DNA of 64,000 nt from Acanthosepion lycidas (GCA_963932145.1 OZ010578.1:44297904-44361903), one strand, 5' to 3'. Positions 1-11,059 are shown, counted from the stretch's first letter. Program-made: numbers and translations. The notes: generated by a model not told the origin, from the sequence alone.

Positions 1-941
1 CAAACGATTGATCCTTTCAAATTTGAAATGCTATTCGGAGAGAACTTCCGAGGAAGAGCAATAGCATGTAAGATTCTATAATTCGTGTCGATTCCTCCGC
101 CCAAGGGAGATTATCTCGACTACTACCTTGTGTTATACCCCGAACGAACTCTCAGTCTCCCACGACTGATATACGATACCTTGGAACGAGCAAACAATCG
201 AACCTTGTAAGTCACGGGAAATAAAAAAAATCCTTTTATTTCTCAACCAGATGTCTCCATTTATTGTTTTGTCTCTTCCACTTTTATTTTCTTGGTAACA
301 TTAAGAAAGATTTACAAATATTCGATAAACATTCCAAGTCAACTTTGGTGTGAACCCTTGCTCTAAACTATTCTTCAAATCAGCACAAATAATAAAACAC
401 TGTTAGTCATTGTTATTGGTTCGTATTCTCTTTTATTTATTTCTTCATGCGTTCTCATACTAGGGTTGTTTAGTGTCACTATTTAGCTTGCTAATATATT
501 CCCCAAGTAACATTTCGACACCAATGCCAAATAGCTGACCACACAAATAACATACCGGCCTTTATGATCTAATAGCCTGAACACAAACTGATGACCTCCA
601 TCAAATTCCAACTGGTGAACTCGATTTGACCTAAACCTTACTAACAGTACATTTTAGAACCTTGGCGTCAGACATAATAGCACTGCCATAAATGGCATAT
701 TAAACAATGAAACCTTTGGCCCAACCATAAAACTTATTTTTCAATAAGTGGATGGTAGAGTCATTAAAAACTCAGCGCATGAAATAACGTATTCAATTGA
801 TGCAAAAGTTTGTGTCACTTCCTTGGCAAAACTCTTTTTTTTTATTGATATCAATTCAAATAATCATTTTTTCAGTTTTTGTTAATCTGACCTTTCTAAC
901 TGAGTTGTTTAGTGTATCATAAAAGAACAGATGCACCTCTA
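1..941. other. Unassigned AT-rich sequence
   Basis: No open frame, RNA gene or repeat family was recognised here. The sequence is of ordinary complexity and was not matched to any other part of the window. Confidence 0.4.
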
Positions 942-1077
942 TGATTGATTGGCCCATTCGTTTTCTACAGCTTATCAACCCATAGCAGGTTATTTAAAGT
1001 CCGAAATTTTATTTAGGTTGTAAGAATATATTTTTGGAGATAATAATGGTTTACTGATACAAGTCTTACTAATTAAC
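942..1077 (-). mobile_element. Composite SINE, 3' part, interrupted by a solo LTR
   Basis: This is the reverse complement of the 3' tail shared by the other composite SINE copies: the TGATTGATT tail, the 'cgttttctacagcttatcaaccc' stretch and the 'gatacaagtcttactaatta' stretch. The same SINE resumes at 1392 after the LTR, so the two pieces are one older insertion. Confidence 0.8.
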
Positions 1078-1391
1078 TGTTATGGGAACTTACCCATAAT
1101 AATAATGGACTATTCCTGACATTATAAATACTGCGCCTCTCAAGAGGTATGAGGAGATTGTAAGACGAGGAGAGATAATTAAGAGCATATTGCAAGGACA
1201 TTGGAATAGTGATACTTGTCGAGACAACATAGTTCACTCTAACCAAATCTGATAGTCATTACTAATACTTCTACTTATTTGTATTATATTTTTGTTGTAA
1301 TATATCTTTGTATTCCGCACCTGTGTTCGTGTTAGTCTTTCATTGGTTCTAACCTTGGACCACCGTGGTATAAGGAACTTGGACCATAACA
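1078..1391. mobile_element. Solo LTR with 5-bp target-site duplication
   Basis: A 314-bp insertion starts TGTTATGG and ends CCATAACA. The ends are perfect inverted repeats of the TG...CA type. TTAAC flanks both sides (1073-1077 and 1392-1396), and removing the insert restores the surrounding SINE. TATAAATA at 1123-1130 would suit an LTR promoter. No internal retroelement sequence remains, so it is a solo LTR left by recombination. The superfamily cannot be set without pol; orientation is inferred only from the TATA box and could be plus. Confidence 0.85.
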
Positions 1392-1440
1392 TTAACCCAT
1401 ATCTAGGGGGAGAAGAGGTGGATTAATACCTACTCAGAAT
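1392..1440 (-). mobile_element. Composite SINE, second part after the LTR
   Basis: This continues the copy at 942-1077 with the conserved 'ttaacccata' and 'gagaagaggtggatt' stretches, then fades near 1440. The tRNA and 5S heads are absent, so the copy is 5'-truncated. Confidence 0.75.
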
Positions 1441-1590
1441 TTGATAGACAAACAAGAAATTATAATATGCATATAAAGTGGAGGATCAATTCTATATTAT
1501 AATCAATACATAAACTGATCCCTCTGTGGGATCTATACATTTATATTCCAGAGACTGTAAATAAGATATGCCTCTGTAGCTAATCTGTAT
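1441..1590. other. Unassigned spacer between two composite SINEs
   Basis: Short AT-rich stretch with a loose GATCCCTCTGTGGGATC hairpin near 1519-1535. No family was recognised. Confidence 0.3.
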
Positions 1591-1950
1591 TTGATTTATT
1601 CGTTTTCTACGGCTTATCAACTCATTGGAGGTTATTTAAGGCCAGAAAATATTTTTAGATTGTAAGAAGTTTTTTTGGAAATAATGATTTAGTGATACCA
1701 ATCTTAATGATTAACCCATAGCTGATAGGAGGAGAAGATGTGGACCCATAGCTTTATCAAGAATATTTGTGTGTAAATGAGTATAACTAAGCCAGCGGGA
1801 ATTGGAACTCGGCTCTCCGATTAAGAACTTAGAGCCATTATCCATTACACCAGCCGCACGTCCAAGCTTACAGCACCTGGTATTCCCCAGTGGCTATCCA
1901 TCTAGGTATTGATCAGGCTTGATGGTTTTTAACTTCGGTGATTGTACGGA
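1591..1950 (-). mobile_element. Composite 5S/tRNA-derived SINE
   Basis: Read on the minus strand this has a 5S-rRNA-like 3' half (Box C region with the 'tagatgg' core and 'ggtgctgtaagct'), then a tRNA-like module (GGTGTAATGGATAATGG and CCGAGTTCCAATTCC), then the common tail. The 5S part is cut at 'ccgtacaatcaccgaagtt' and runs into an (AAAT)n stretch at 1950-1975. Confidence 0.85.
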
Positions 1951-1989
1951 AATAAATAAATAAATAAATAAATAAAGAATCAATGTGTA

Positions 1990-2200
1990 GCAATGTTAGC
2001 AAACAAAAGGGAAGCAAAAAGCAGAAAAGTGAAAGAAAATGAAAAATGTAAAAGAAAGAAACAGAATACTAAGATAAAATGAAAGAAAGAAAGAAAGAAA
2101 GAAGGAAAGAAGGAAAGAAAGAAGGACTAATGTGTAAAAGGGAATGGAATGCAAAGAAGAAAGGAAAGAAAGGACTAATGTGTAACAAGGAATGGAAGGC

Positions 2201-2244
<44 letters not shown>

Positions 2245-2600
2245 ACAAGAACTAAAGTGTAAAATGGAAGGCAAATAAGAAAGAAAGAAAGAACGCAAAA
2301 AAAAAAAAAGGAATGAAAATCAAATAAGAAAGAAAGAAAGAAAGAAAGGACTAATGTGTAACAAGGAATGGAAGGCAAGAAAGAAAGAAAGAAAAAGAAC
2401 TAAAGTGTAAAATGGAAAGCAAATAAGAAAGAAAGAAAGAAAGAATGTGTAAAAGTGAATGAAGTCAAATAAGAAAGTAAGAAAGAAAGAAAGAAAGAAC
2501 TAATGTGCAAAAGGGAATGGAAGGCAGATAAGAAAGAAAGAAAAAATTAATGTGTGAAAGAGAATGGAAGACAAATAAGATAGAAAGTAAGAAAACAGAG
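1990..2600. repeat. (GAAA)n-rich minisatellite
   Basis: (GAAA)n runs alternate with a recurring 'ggactaatgtgtaa' and 'aatggaaggcaa' module, giving at least eight irregular units of roughly 60-80 bp. The minus strand is free of stops over long stretches only because of composition, so the F/L/S-rich frames here are not proteins. Confidence 0.9.
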
Positions 2601-2601
2601 A

Positions 2602-2992
2602 TTGATTAATTCGTTTTCTGCGGCTTATCAACCCTTTGCAGGATATTTAAAGCCAGAAAACATGTTAGATTGTAAGAAGTTTTTTGGAAATAATAATGAT
2701 TTGGTGATACAAACTTTAATGATTAACCTATAGCCGGAGTAGAAGACGTAGATACATACCTTTCCCAAGAGTATTTGCGCGTAAATAAATATAACGAACC
2801 CAACTAGAATTAGAACACCACTCTCCGATTAACAATTCCGAGCCATTATCCATTACACTACCTGCACATCCAAGGCTTACAGTGCCTGGTATTCTCAAGC
2901 GGTCACCTATTTAGGTATTGACCAGGATAGACTTTGCTTAACTTCGGTGATCGTACGGAAACCGGTGTTTCAACTTAATGTGGCCGTAAGCC
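2602..2992 (-). mobile_element. Near-complete composite 5S/tRNA SINE
   Basis: Minus-strand order: near-full 5S-like head beginning 'ggcttacggccacatt', then the 'gatgtgcaggtagtgtaatg' tRNA-like box A region, the 'gagtggtgttctaattcta' box B region, and the common tail ending in ATTAATCAAT. Compared with canonical 5S, the Box A ('aagttaagca') and Box C ('taggtgaccgc') equivalents are recognisable. Confidence 0.88.
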
Positions 2993-2999
2993 TGTACTT

Positions 3000-3158
3000 C
3001 ACTGACAAATCATTTTATTCATTTAAGTTAAAATAGAGTAGAACCTATGTTGAATTTAAGTTACGTTAGTTTGGTTATTTTAATGACATGTCAGCCGTTC
3101 TTGAATTTAGTGTCCAATATATGTCTTATAGAAAAAACGTTACAATGAACCAATTTGC
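3000..3158. other. Unassigned spacer
   Basis: Nothing was recognised. It lies between the composite SINE and the 37-40 bp minisatellite. Confidence 0.3.
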
Positions 3159-3870
3159 ACTGGAGGCAAAATGGTAGACATAGTTTCGATTTATAGAGGA
3201 GTCAAAAAAGGTAGACATAATTTCAGTTTACACGTAAATTAAAAAAGTAGACAGGTGTTTGATTTACACGGAAAGAAAAAAAGGTAGACATAGGTTTGAT
3301 TTACACGGTGGTCAAAAAAGTAGACATAGGTTCGATTTACACGGAAATAAAAACAAAAGGTAGACATTGGTTCGATTTACACGGTGGTCAAAAAAGGTAG
3401 ACATCGGTTCGATTTACACGGCGGTCAAAATAGGTAGACAAAGGTTCCATTTACACGTTGGTCAAAAAAGTAGACATCGGTTCGATTTATACAGAAATAA
3501 AAACAAAAGGTAGACATAGTTTCGATTTACACGGTGGTCAAAAAAGGTAGACAAAGGTTCGATTTATACTATAGGCAAAATGGTTGATATAGATCTACAT
3601 TAGACTAGAGTAAAATAGATAGACATAGGTTAGGTTTACACTAAAAAAAAGGTAGACATAGGCCAGACTTACACTAGAATATAAAAGGTAGACAAATTGC
3701 TTTAGACTAGGTTAATAAAAGTAGCTCGGGTGACACTAGAGTAAAAAAGATAGAGATTAGGTTTACATTAGGTTAAAAATGGCAGATATCAGCCCGGCTT
3801 ACGGTAATATAAAAGATAAATATGAACGCAGTTTACATTAGAGTCAGAAAGGTATACATTGGTTAAGTTA
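3159..3870. repeat. Minisatellite with 37-40 bp units
   Basis: About 18 diverged tandem copies of a unit beginning GGTAGACATAGGTTCGAT, followed by TTACACGGTGGTC and a short A run. Units are best conserved at 3230-3560 and decay towards 3870. The repeats are adjacent, without unique spacers. Confidence 0.9.
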
Positions 3871-4019
3871 TACCTTCGTCTACCAGTATACACCCGGTAG
3901 GTGGCGCCTTTTGATGGAATCTTTCCCCTCTGCAGGGTATTTAGTCGACGTATACTAAGCCTCACTGACAGGACAAAAAGTCTTGATTTTTTTAAAACCA
4001 AGAAAAATATATTAACGTA

Positions 4020-4450
4020 GAATTCTCTTTTCGTTATTTTTATTGGTTGCAGCCTTTGGCCAATGCATTTGTCTCTCTTTAAGATAACAAACCCGTGGGT
4101 GGTAATGTCAACATCTTTAATCCGATTTCAGCGACTCCCTGCTGAAAAAATGAAAAAAGTAAAAAAAAAAATAAAGTAAAAAAATAAAAAAACAAAATAA
4201 AAAAAATAAAAATGAAAACGGCACGCCCTCACAGATTGTCTTTTATGACCTGTCTCTGTGCCAGATGGATTTAATTTTGTATTAGTAGAACAGTTGTCTG
4301 TGGAGAATAAGGTGAAACGATATTTATTTTCCTGTCCTCAACGACAAATGCTACAATAGGTTGCATTAATATGGAGTGCCTCACGCGAACGCGTGGGAAA
4401 AGACAAAATTAACAATTCTCTACTGCCACTACCATAAATCTTTCTCTTTT
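4020..4450. other. Unassigned sequence with A-rich patch
   Basis: A simple A-rich stretch lies at 4147-4213. The rest is unrecognised and no open frame is supported. Confidence 0.35.
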
Positions 4451-4457
4451 ATGTACA

Positions 4458-5160
4458 GTGTCCCTTCAGGACGTAGGCGATCATGGCTCTCCACTCCCTC
4501 TATCCCTTGTAGCTTTCAATATATTTCGTCTTTTTGCTACTTCTAAACCCTGTTCCGTCATACACTTGCTTAATCCCGCTCAGTATTTCGCTCGTTGCTT
4601 TTCCTTATCTCTCTTTCCCCTCCATTTACCCTGTGAGTATCAGATTTTCCAAGCTCTCTTTTCCCATTATGCGTCCCAGAAATTTCAGCTGCCTCTTCGT
4701 GATGTTAAATATAAGCTTCCTCCTGGTTTGCATCCTCTCCAAAACCTCATCGTTGTTCACATATTCTGTCCATGGTATCCTTAGCATCCTTCTGTAGAAT
4801 CATACCTGCGTTGTCTTGAGTCTCTTTTTCATCTTTGAGGAGGCCGTCCAACATTCGCTACCGTAAAGGAGGAGAGATATCACATAGCAGTTCAGTATTC
4901 TTTTCTTTGTTACCAACGAAATCCTCCTGTCTCATAATACTCTGCTTAGTTTTTTGGAATGCGTCTTTGGCCATCACAATACGTCTTCGGGTCTCAGCGT
5001 CACACTTAGCGTCCTCTGTCAGAACACTTGGTCAGATATCTAAATTTCCAAACCTGCTTGATTTTAGTGTCCCCGGCCCCTAAATCGCATCTCGGGCTCA
5101 TCTTTTTACTGATGACCATGAATTCTGTACATCGACCAGTAAGCGAATGCCACATTAGTA
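4458..5160 (-). pseudogene. RTE-like LINE 3' end (reverse transcriptase relic)
   Basis: On the minus strand the text reads, with frameshifts, TEFMVISKKMSP, then RQLKFLGHIM-like, GKRGRGRQRMTYLTSL-like, KLWRAMIANVLKGHG-like blocks. These are typical of the C-terminal half of an RTE-type non-LTR retrotransposon ORF. The same blocks occur at 20503, 34836 and 56700. No catalytic motif remains and the frame is broken several times, so this is a dead 5'-truncated copy. Clade is by recall of family motifs. Confidence 0.85.
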
Positions 5161-5239
5161 AGCAGGGAAGACCAGACTAATGATATATTGTTTTTTTTTT
5201 TTTAATTTATTTTATTTGCTTTAGATTTCTTTGCATACA

Positions 5240-5537
5240 CTATTTACATTATTCGGACTATTGTCCTCATCTTTGTCGACATATTTATTACAACGTTTCG
5301 GCCGATGTACCCTCCGGCCTTCTTCAGGTGGTTGGAATGTCGAACTGAACCGTTTATTTCGCTCAGTGGGGTAGACTGTTCTAGTTCCACGTGCCACGTC
5401 TAATAGTTATCAGTTATCGCCTGTTAATTCCCCTCTCCAAGTTCTTCACTACCGTAACCGGGTATTGAACTCAAACTCTTTTGGGTCCTGTCACTGGATC
5501 AAACTAACGCCTTTATTCACTGTGCCATATGTCCTTA
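5240..5537 (-). mobile_element. tRNA-derived SINE, second family
   Basis: Minus-strand read: AAGGACATATGGCACAGTG and AATAAAGGCG (box A region), a TGAGTTCAATACC box B, and a tail with CCTGAAGAAGGCCGGAGG, CGAAACGTTGTAATAAATAT and GAGGACAATAGTCCGAATAA. Homologous copies are at 5802-6263, 30017-30435 and 33733-34082. It is not part of the 5S composite family. Confidence 0.85.
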
Positions 5538-5571
5538 GCTGAGGATCCGAATAAGCAGTTGTTTTTCTGAT

Positions 5572-5801
5572 GGATTGATTCGTTTCCTACGGTTTAGCAG
5601 GTTATGTAAAACAAGAAAACATTTTTAGATTGTAAGAATTATTTTGGCGATTATAATGACTTAGTGATACAAATCTTACTAATTAAACGTAGCATGGGGA
5701 GAGGGAGAAGAGGTGGATTCATACCTTTCTCAAGGGTATTTGCGCATAAGTGAATGCAATGAACCTAACTGGAATTGGAACTCTACGATTAACAATTTCT
5801 T
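5572..5801 (-). mobile_element. Composite SINE, 3' portion, split by second-family SINE
   Basis: This minus-strand composite SINE is interrupted after 'aacaatttctt'. Its 5' part (tRNA and 5S regions) resumes at 6264. The duplicated target 'taacaatttctt' / 'taacagtttctt' (5790-5801 and 6264-6275, one mismatch) shows that the interruption is a retroposition event. Confidence 0.85.
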
Positions 5802-6263
5802 ACTTAAATTATTCGGACTATTGTCCTCATCTTTGTCGCCATATTTATTACAACGTTTCAGCCATTGTACGCTCCGACCTTCTTCAGGTGGTTGGAATGT
5901 CGAACTGAACCCTTTATTTCGCTCGAGGACAGATGGCACAGTGGATAAAGGCGTTGGTTAGATCCAGTGACAGAACCCAAAGAGTATGAGTTCAATACCC
6001 GGTTAAGGCAGTGGAGAACCTTCAGAGGGAAAATTAACAGGAGATAACTGACAACTGACATCCATTAAAACATGGCACGTGGAACAAGAACTACCCCAGT
6101 GAGCGAAATAAAGGGTTCAGTTCGACATTCCAACCACCTTAAGAAGGCCGTAGCGTACAACGGCCTAAACGTTGTAATAAATATGGCGACAAAGATGAGG
6201 ACAATAGTCCGAATAATGTAAATAGTGTACATAATACCTCATATCAGAAATATAGATAGATAC
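5802..6263 (+). mobile_element. Inverted composite copy of the second SINE family
   Basis: An antisense copy of the SINE 3' region (5802-5925) is joined head-on to a full sense copy beginning AGGACAGATGGCACAGTG at 5926. A 12-bp target duplication brackets the whole unit, so both arms arrived in one event. The sense part has tRNA-like boxes at about 5935 (GGCACAGTGGATAAAGGCG) and 5988 (GAGTTCAATACC). Twin-priming-like inversion is the simplest inference. Confidence 0.82.
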
Positions 6264-6405
6264 TAACAGTTTCTTGCCATTATGCATTACACCACCAGCA
6301 CATCCAAGCTTACAGCGATCACCCATCTAAGTACTGACTAGACTCGACGTTGCTTGACTTCGTTGATCATGCGGGAACTCGTGTTCGGCATCGCCACACA
6401 TGGCA
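6264..6405 (-). mobile_element. Composite SINE, tRNA and 5S portion
   Basis: Continuation of the copy at 5572-5801. Minus-strand text retains the 5S-like head ('gatcaacgaagtcaagcaac' and 'agatgggtgatcgc', the latter lacking the downstream GGGAATACC) and the start of the tRNA-like module (GGTGGTGTAATGCATAATGG). Confidence 0.8.
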
Positions 6406-6409
6406 TCCA

Positions 6410-7080
6410 TATGAAGGCATCGATCTATTTAATAACACGACTCGTGTTTTTCAATTAAATGTATTTCAAGTAGAAATATCCAAATTGTTAGCTGTATGAA
6501 CCCTCTTTATCGGCTCAACGACTATAAAATGACTTCAGGTGAATGAGGTCCTAGCGAGAACCTTCCTTCCTTGAAGCTTGGGAACTGGCGCCACAGAATA
6601 AACAAAGAACTGTACTAAATAACAGAAAATGACATCACTTGAAGACGTTCAATAGCAGCAACAACTAAATTGGATAGCACATGTAACTCGAAGAGAAAAT
6701 AATAACATAATCAAGAAGTTGACTTTCCACTTAACCTCAAACAAAAGATTAGAAAAGAAGCTTGATCAAAACTGGAAAAAAAAACGATAGCAGTGGACTT
6801 GAGAAAACTTTTTCTGAAAGAAAATGTTCAATAGGAAGATTTTATAAATTTCAATCGACAACTGCACTGACTGTTTGGACAATAAATGCCGAATGTTTAC
6901 TTATAAGGAAAAAGTTAATTTTACAATTACACTATTTTCGTACCCGAAACGTAAACCAAGTCATTTAAGCAAGTGATGCCTCATAATCGGGCATTATTCT
7001 TTATTACTATAAACATTATTTTAGTAGATACACTGTAGACATTGAACTTATATTATTTAATATAAATACATTTTACCAGA
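6410..7080. other. Unassigned sequence
   Basis: No repeat family was recognised. The short 68-codon frame at 6762-6968 has no recognisable domain, and I do not support it as a gene. Confidence 0.35.
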
Positions 7081-7403
7081 GGTCAGTAGCTAGATGGTAG
7101 ACCGCGAGGGAATATCAAGTGCTGTAAGTCTGCATGTGCGGGTGGTGTAATGGATAATAATACGGAATTCTTAATCGGAGAGCAGAGTTCAAATTACCTG
7201 TTGGAATCGTTATATTACCCAAAAATACCCTTGGGAAAGGTATGTATTTACCTCCTCTCCTCCCAGCGATGGGTTTATTAGTAAGACTTGCATCCCCAAC
7301 CAAATTCTTATTATTTAAAAAAAAATCTTACAATCGAAAAATATTTTCTGGCATTAAATAACCTTCAAAGTGTTGACAAGCCATATAAAACGAATCAATC
7401 AAA
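7081..7403 (+). mobile_element. Composite 5S/tRNA SINE, 5'-truncated in 5S
   Basis: Begins inside the 5S part ('ggtcagtagctagatgg', 'ccgcgagggaatatca'), followed by GGTGGTGTAATGGATAATAA, 'cggagagcagagttcaaatt', 'ccttgggaaaggtatg' and a tail ending in CGAATCAATCAAA. The 5S/tRNA order is the same as at 53838 and 58903. Confidence 0.85.
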
Positions 7404-7507
7404 TCAGAATTTACCAGATTATTGTCATACTCCCCATCTCTCTCTCTCCATCTATCTATCTATATGTGTGTGTGTGTGTTGGGGTAGCAGATAATTATTC
7501 AAACGTC

Positions 7508-7649
7508 TACTGTTAAATATAACAGACAATGGATGTCTATTATTAGTCGTTCTAAACTTCGTATGGTTGCTTAAAGTAACCATAAGAAGTTTATAACGGC
7601 TCATGATCAAACATTATAGACATTCATTGTCTGTTATATCTAGCAGTAT
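7508..7649. repeat. Fold-back (inverted repeat) next to (TA)n
   Basis: Left arm 7508-7541 ('tactgttaaatataacagac', then 'aatggatgtctat') pairs with right arm 7617-7649 ('tagacattcattgtctgtta', then 'tatctagcagta'). A smaller hairpin, ATGGTTGCTTAAAGTAACCAT, lies in the loop near 7562. A (TA)n run follows at once. Confidence 0.8.
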
Positions 7650-7655
7650 ATAATT

Positions 7656-7663
7656 GAATATAT

Positions 7664-7702
<39 letters not shown>
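7656..7702. repeat. (TA)n microsatellite
   Basis: Near-pure TA run with one AA interruption; it directly abuts the fold-back at 7508-7649. Confidence 0.95.
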
Positions 7703-7705
<3 letters not shown>

Positions 7706-7957
7706 TGATAGAATAAAGAACAAGTAGGAATCTTAATCTAGCATGTTTCAATTTATTAAATTTTCTTCGTCAAAGATCAAGATAGAAATGATAAAAAAGA
7801 TAAAACGCAAAGAGACTAAGATCAATGTTATGTTGTGTTCGGTTATTTCTTATTGGTTAGATACGTGTCACGTGTAAAGAAGTAACAGATACTATTCAAA
7901 TATGTTTACTACTTATTTTTATCCTATCATTTAGCGGATTCCTATCCACACTCATTC

Positions 7958-7985
7958 TATCTCTCTCTCTCTCTCTCTCCATCTA

Positions 7986-8024
<39 letters not shown>
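7958..8024. repeat. (CT)n-(TA)n compound microsatellite
   Basis: CT run (7958-7979), short ATCT repeat, then TA run to 8024. Confidence 0.95.
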
Positions 8025-8026
<2 letters not shown>

Positions 8027-8265
8027 GTCCACTAGTCAGGGCCTATTAGAAATTGAATGCTTGTACTTATAGATTTTTCTCTTTTATATGCACTTTTCAC
8101 TGGTGCAATTTTTTTCATAGTGTATCTGTACGTGTGTGTGTGGGGGCTTTCGCGCGCGTGCGCCCATGAGCCCTTCTGCATGTATGCGCGTACTTACCAA
8201 ATTATTATCATTATATATATATATGTATGCCATTAAAACATGTTCTTGTGCGATTGTGTATGTAA

Positions 8266-8267
<2 letters not shown>

Positions 8268-8318
<51 letters not shown>
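8268..8318. repeat. (TA)n microsatellite
   Basis: Pure TA run. Open frames crossing it (YIYIYI) are artefacts of a stop-free reading of the repeat. Confidence 0.95.
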
Positions 8319-8321
<3 letters not shown>

Positions 8322-8737
8322 AATAAGTGGGTTTGTATGGTTTTGATACCTGTACGCGTTTGCAAGTGTGGACGCAAGTACTTTGGCGTCCAAGGATATG
8401 CGTGTCTGTGTGGATGAGTACCAGCCTTCTCGCTTTCCTTTTCCCCCTTATTCCATTCCCGTTCTCCAACGCCCCTTTTACGTGTATTTACGCAAATCTA
8501 TCGTTTTTACAGCCGCTTCTTCCAACTGTAATTATGTATATAATTTCATTACCGCTTATTTCTTTGCATTTCTCGCTCGATAGAGAAAAGCCCGTCCATC
8601 TTTCTTCTCAACATCCAGCCGCATCCCAGCGTCCAACCTTACGTCCAAAAGGCACAGAAAGGAGGGTTGAAAGAAAAGAAACAGGCGACCGTTTGGCAGC
8701 GAGAGCAAAGAGAAAGGTGCTGACATTCATAGATAGA

Positions 8738-8742
8738 CGGAG

Positions 8743-8777
<35 letters not shown>

Positions 8778-8786
8778 GAGAACGAG

Positions 8787-8817
<31 letters not shown>

Positions 8818-8961
8818 GCGAAAGATAGACAGAGAAAGATAGAGAGAAAGATAGAAAGAATGGGTGAAGATATATAGAGAAATATAGGTAGATAAATAGA
8901 TCTATAAAGAGAAATACAGATACATAGAAAGAGAAATATTAATAGATAACTAGAAACAGAG

Positions 8962-9006
<45 letters not shown>

Positions 9007-9035
9007 TAGATAGATAGATAGATAAAGCGAGATAG
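8738..9035. repeat. (GATA)n / (TA)n / GAGA compound array
   Basis: GATA runs at 8747-8816, degenerate GA/GATA in the middle, a TA run at 8964-9003 and a second GATA run at 9003-9023. Confidence 0.95.
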
Positions 9036-9059
9036 AAAAAGTGATAGAAAGAGAGTGAG

Positions 9060-9365
9060 AAAGAAAAAGATGTAGTTCGAAATGAAGAAAGATTTTTATA
9101 TTAATTGAATATGTTTTATTTTACAAGTACAGAGATGTACTCTAAACATTATTGTGGTCATAATGCGCCTCTGCAAAAAAGGGTAAAAAGTTTTGTTTGT
9201 TAACATTTTTTGCTTATGTTTTTCCGTATTTCATATAAATTTCCTGATTCATGGAGTTATTGTGTACACGATCCTTTCCTTATTCATCAAGGCTACATAG
9301 GTTTTTTTTTAATTTAGAGTAAACATTCTCCTAGGTTAATTGCCTACCACTGCTAGATAGCCTAG
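9060..9365. other. Unassigned AT-rich sequence
   Basis: Nothing was recognised. A TA/TG-rich low-complexity stretch follows at 9390-9530. Confidence 0.3.
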
Positions 9366-9659
9366 TCTGATCCAGTATTTAACCCATACATAGGTATATA
9401 GATATATATAGATATATATGTGTGTGTAGTTGGGTATGTATGTGTATGTATGTATATGTGTATGAGTATATACATATATGTGTATGCTGATTCCTTATTA
9501 TAAGGCAATATGTATATATGGGGAAGGAATATACATATGCAGGCTAACAGGACCACGCACACTGGGATAGGAAGACATCACTTATCAACACATCTATCAT
9601 CACCACCTCTCATACCAAACCTAATGGTTTTATTAACACTTAGGCGGAAATTCACTTTT

Positions 9660-9880
9660 GCCAACAGTTGGAAAAGGAGTTCAAGGCTCACTAACAAATA
9701 CAAAAAACGAACAATGAAACATTAAAAGAACATAAGGAAAATTTACTGCTTTTAAAAATTTATTCCTTTTATTTGCCTGAAGAAGGTCACGAGACCAGAA
9801 ACTAGTGTAGCAGAAGTATGAAGAATAAAATATAATACATGTCCCAAAACAAATCCACATTATAACCAAATACACTTGAG
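9660..9880. repeat. Repeat relic with hammerhead-like 'CTGAAGA-stem-GAAAC' core
   Basis: Around 9778 the plus strand reads CCTGAAGA, then AGGTC-ACGA-GACC as a small hairpin, then AGAAACTAGTG. This resembles the CUGANGA / stem II / GAAA part of a hammerhead, but one extra base lies on each side of stem II and no cleavage-site strand was found. A related minus-strand version lies at 11583-11632. Confidence 0.35.
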
Positions 9881-9923
9881 GTTTCTCTCTTTTTTGATTT
9901 ATATATATAGAGAAACAGAGAGA

Positions 9924-10033
9924 CGGTATTTACGCGTAAGTGACTGTAACGGGCTCGACTGAAATTCGAACACGACACTCTGATATCTTATTTCTAACCG
10001 CTATCCGTTGCACCACCTGCACATTCGTAAAAG
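9924..10033 (-). mobile_element. Composite SINE fragment (tRNA module)
   Basis: Minus-strand text contains GGTGGTGCAACGGATAGCGG and a GTGTCGTGTTCGAATTTC region corresponding to tRNA boxes A and B, then GTTACAGTCACTTACGCGTA. Tail and 5S parts are missing. Confidence 0.7.
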
Positions 10034-10373
10034 CCTTCAAATTCTCGGTCTTCATGAACCATCATCAAAGAGTTTTTGTTGAGTATGTCGGCATTTTATT
10101 TTTTGTGTTATATCGGTTTTATCTTTTATCAAATATCGCGTCTTCACGAGTCATGTTAGAGTTTCTACTTATCGCGTCTACTTTTTGTGCTGACGTGTCA
10201 TTTTTCCTTTCCAACCTTTTTTAAGGACTTATGAAAGGCGACAATGTATATCCATATTTTCATCGGAGATCAGGAAAAAGCTCATCGATATATATAAAAA
10301 GAAATCCTTAAGAAAAAAAATGGGTTGGTCTTTAACCAAACTCGCATGAACGAAAACTGCTACTTCCCAAATT

Positions 10374-10374
<1 letters not shown>
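10034..10374. other. Unassigned sequence
   Basis: AT-rich, with no recognisable family or credible gene. Confidence 0.3.

Positions 10375-10451
<77 letters not shown>
10375..10451. repeat. (TA)n microsatellite, about 77 bp
   Basis: Uninterrupted TA run. It is followed by a short direct repeat of 'gtataatttatg' with 'aaccattt' (10468-10516). Confidence 0.95.
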
Positions 10452-10453
<2 letters not shown>

Positions 10454-10833
10454 GTACATTGTATAATTTATGCAACCATTTATGTCTGGTTTGTATAATT
10501 TATGTAACCATTTGTATCCGCCTCAGTTTATGTCTGACTGCCGTTAGCTGCCAATCTATGAATTATGACCCATTTATAAAAAATAATTTTTAATTTTTGG
10601 TTCTTCGCTTAGTTTAAAATTAAAGTAGGTCATATTTGATTGTTTGATCAGAGTAAATCCCACAAACCTTATAACCCCAAATTTTTTCTTTTTTCGGAAA
10701 AGAAGGTTGTATTTTGCTTTTAAATCTAAATAAATCGTTCACTCGCCAGTAACTTACAATCGACTAGCATATCCCCATTTCTGAGAGAACTCATCTGACG
10801 GACTCTGCAACGAGAACAATCCTTCAGTGGACC

Positions 10834-10837
<4 letters not shown>

Positions 10838-10888
<51 letters not shown>
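10838..10888. repeat. (TA)n microsatellite
   Basis: Pure TA run between two unassigned AT-rich segments. Confidence 0.95.
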
Positions 10889-10892
<4 letters not shown>

Positions 10893-11059
10893 GCAGTGTT
10901 ACATTAGAACGATGTTTATCCCAACTGCCAATGCGGGAAATTACAAACTATGGAGGCTTCTTCTAGTTTGCTCCAATCGTAAAGATCTATGCACATTTAA
11001 CGTCATTGAAACCTTAACACCACAGGCAAGTCTCTGTGAGCAACACTGGATGGATGCAG

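Noticed and set aside
3159..3870. CRISPR-like regular repeats
   Set aside because: Units are directly adjacent with no unique spacers, diverge gradually, and the surroundings are eukaryotic.
8136..8752. Chain of plus-strand frames of 93 and 141 codons
   Set aside because: The first includes a (TA)n tract and the second ends in a GATA array; no domain was recognised between them.
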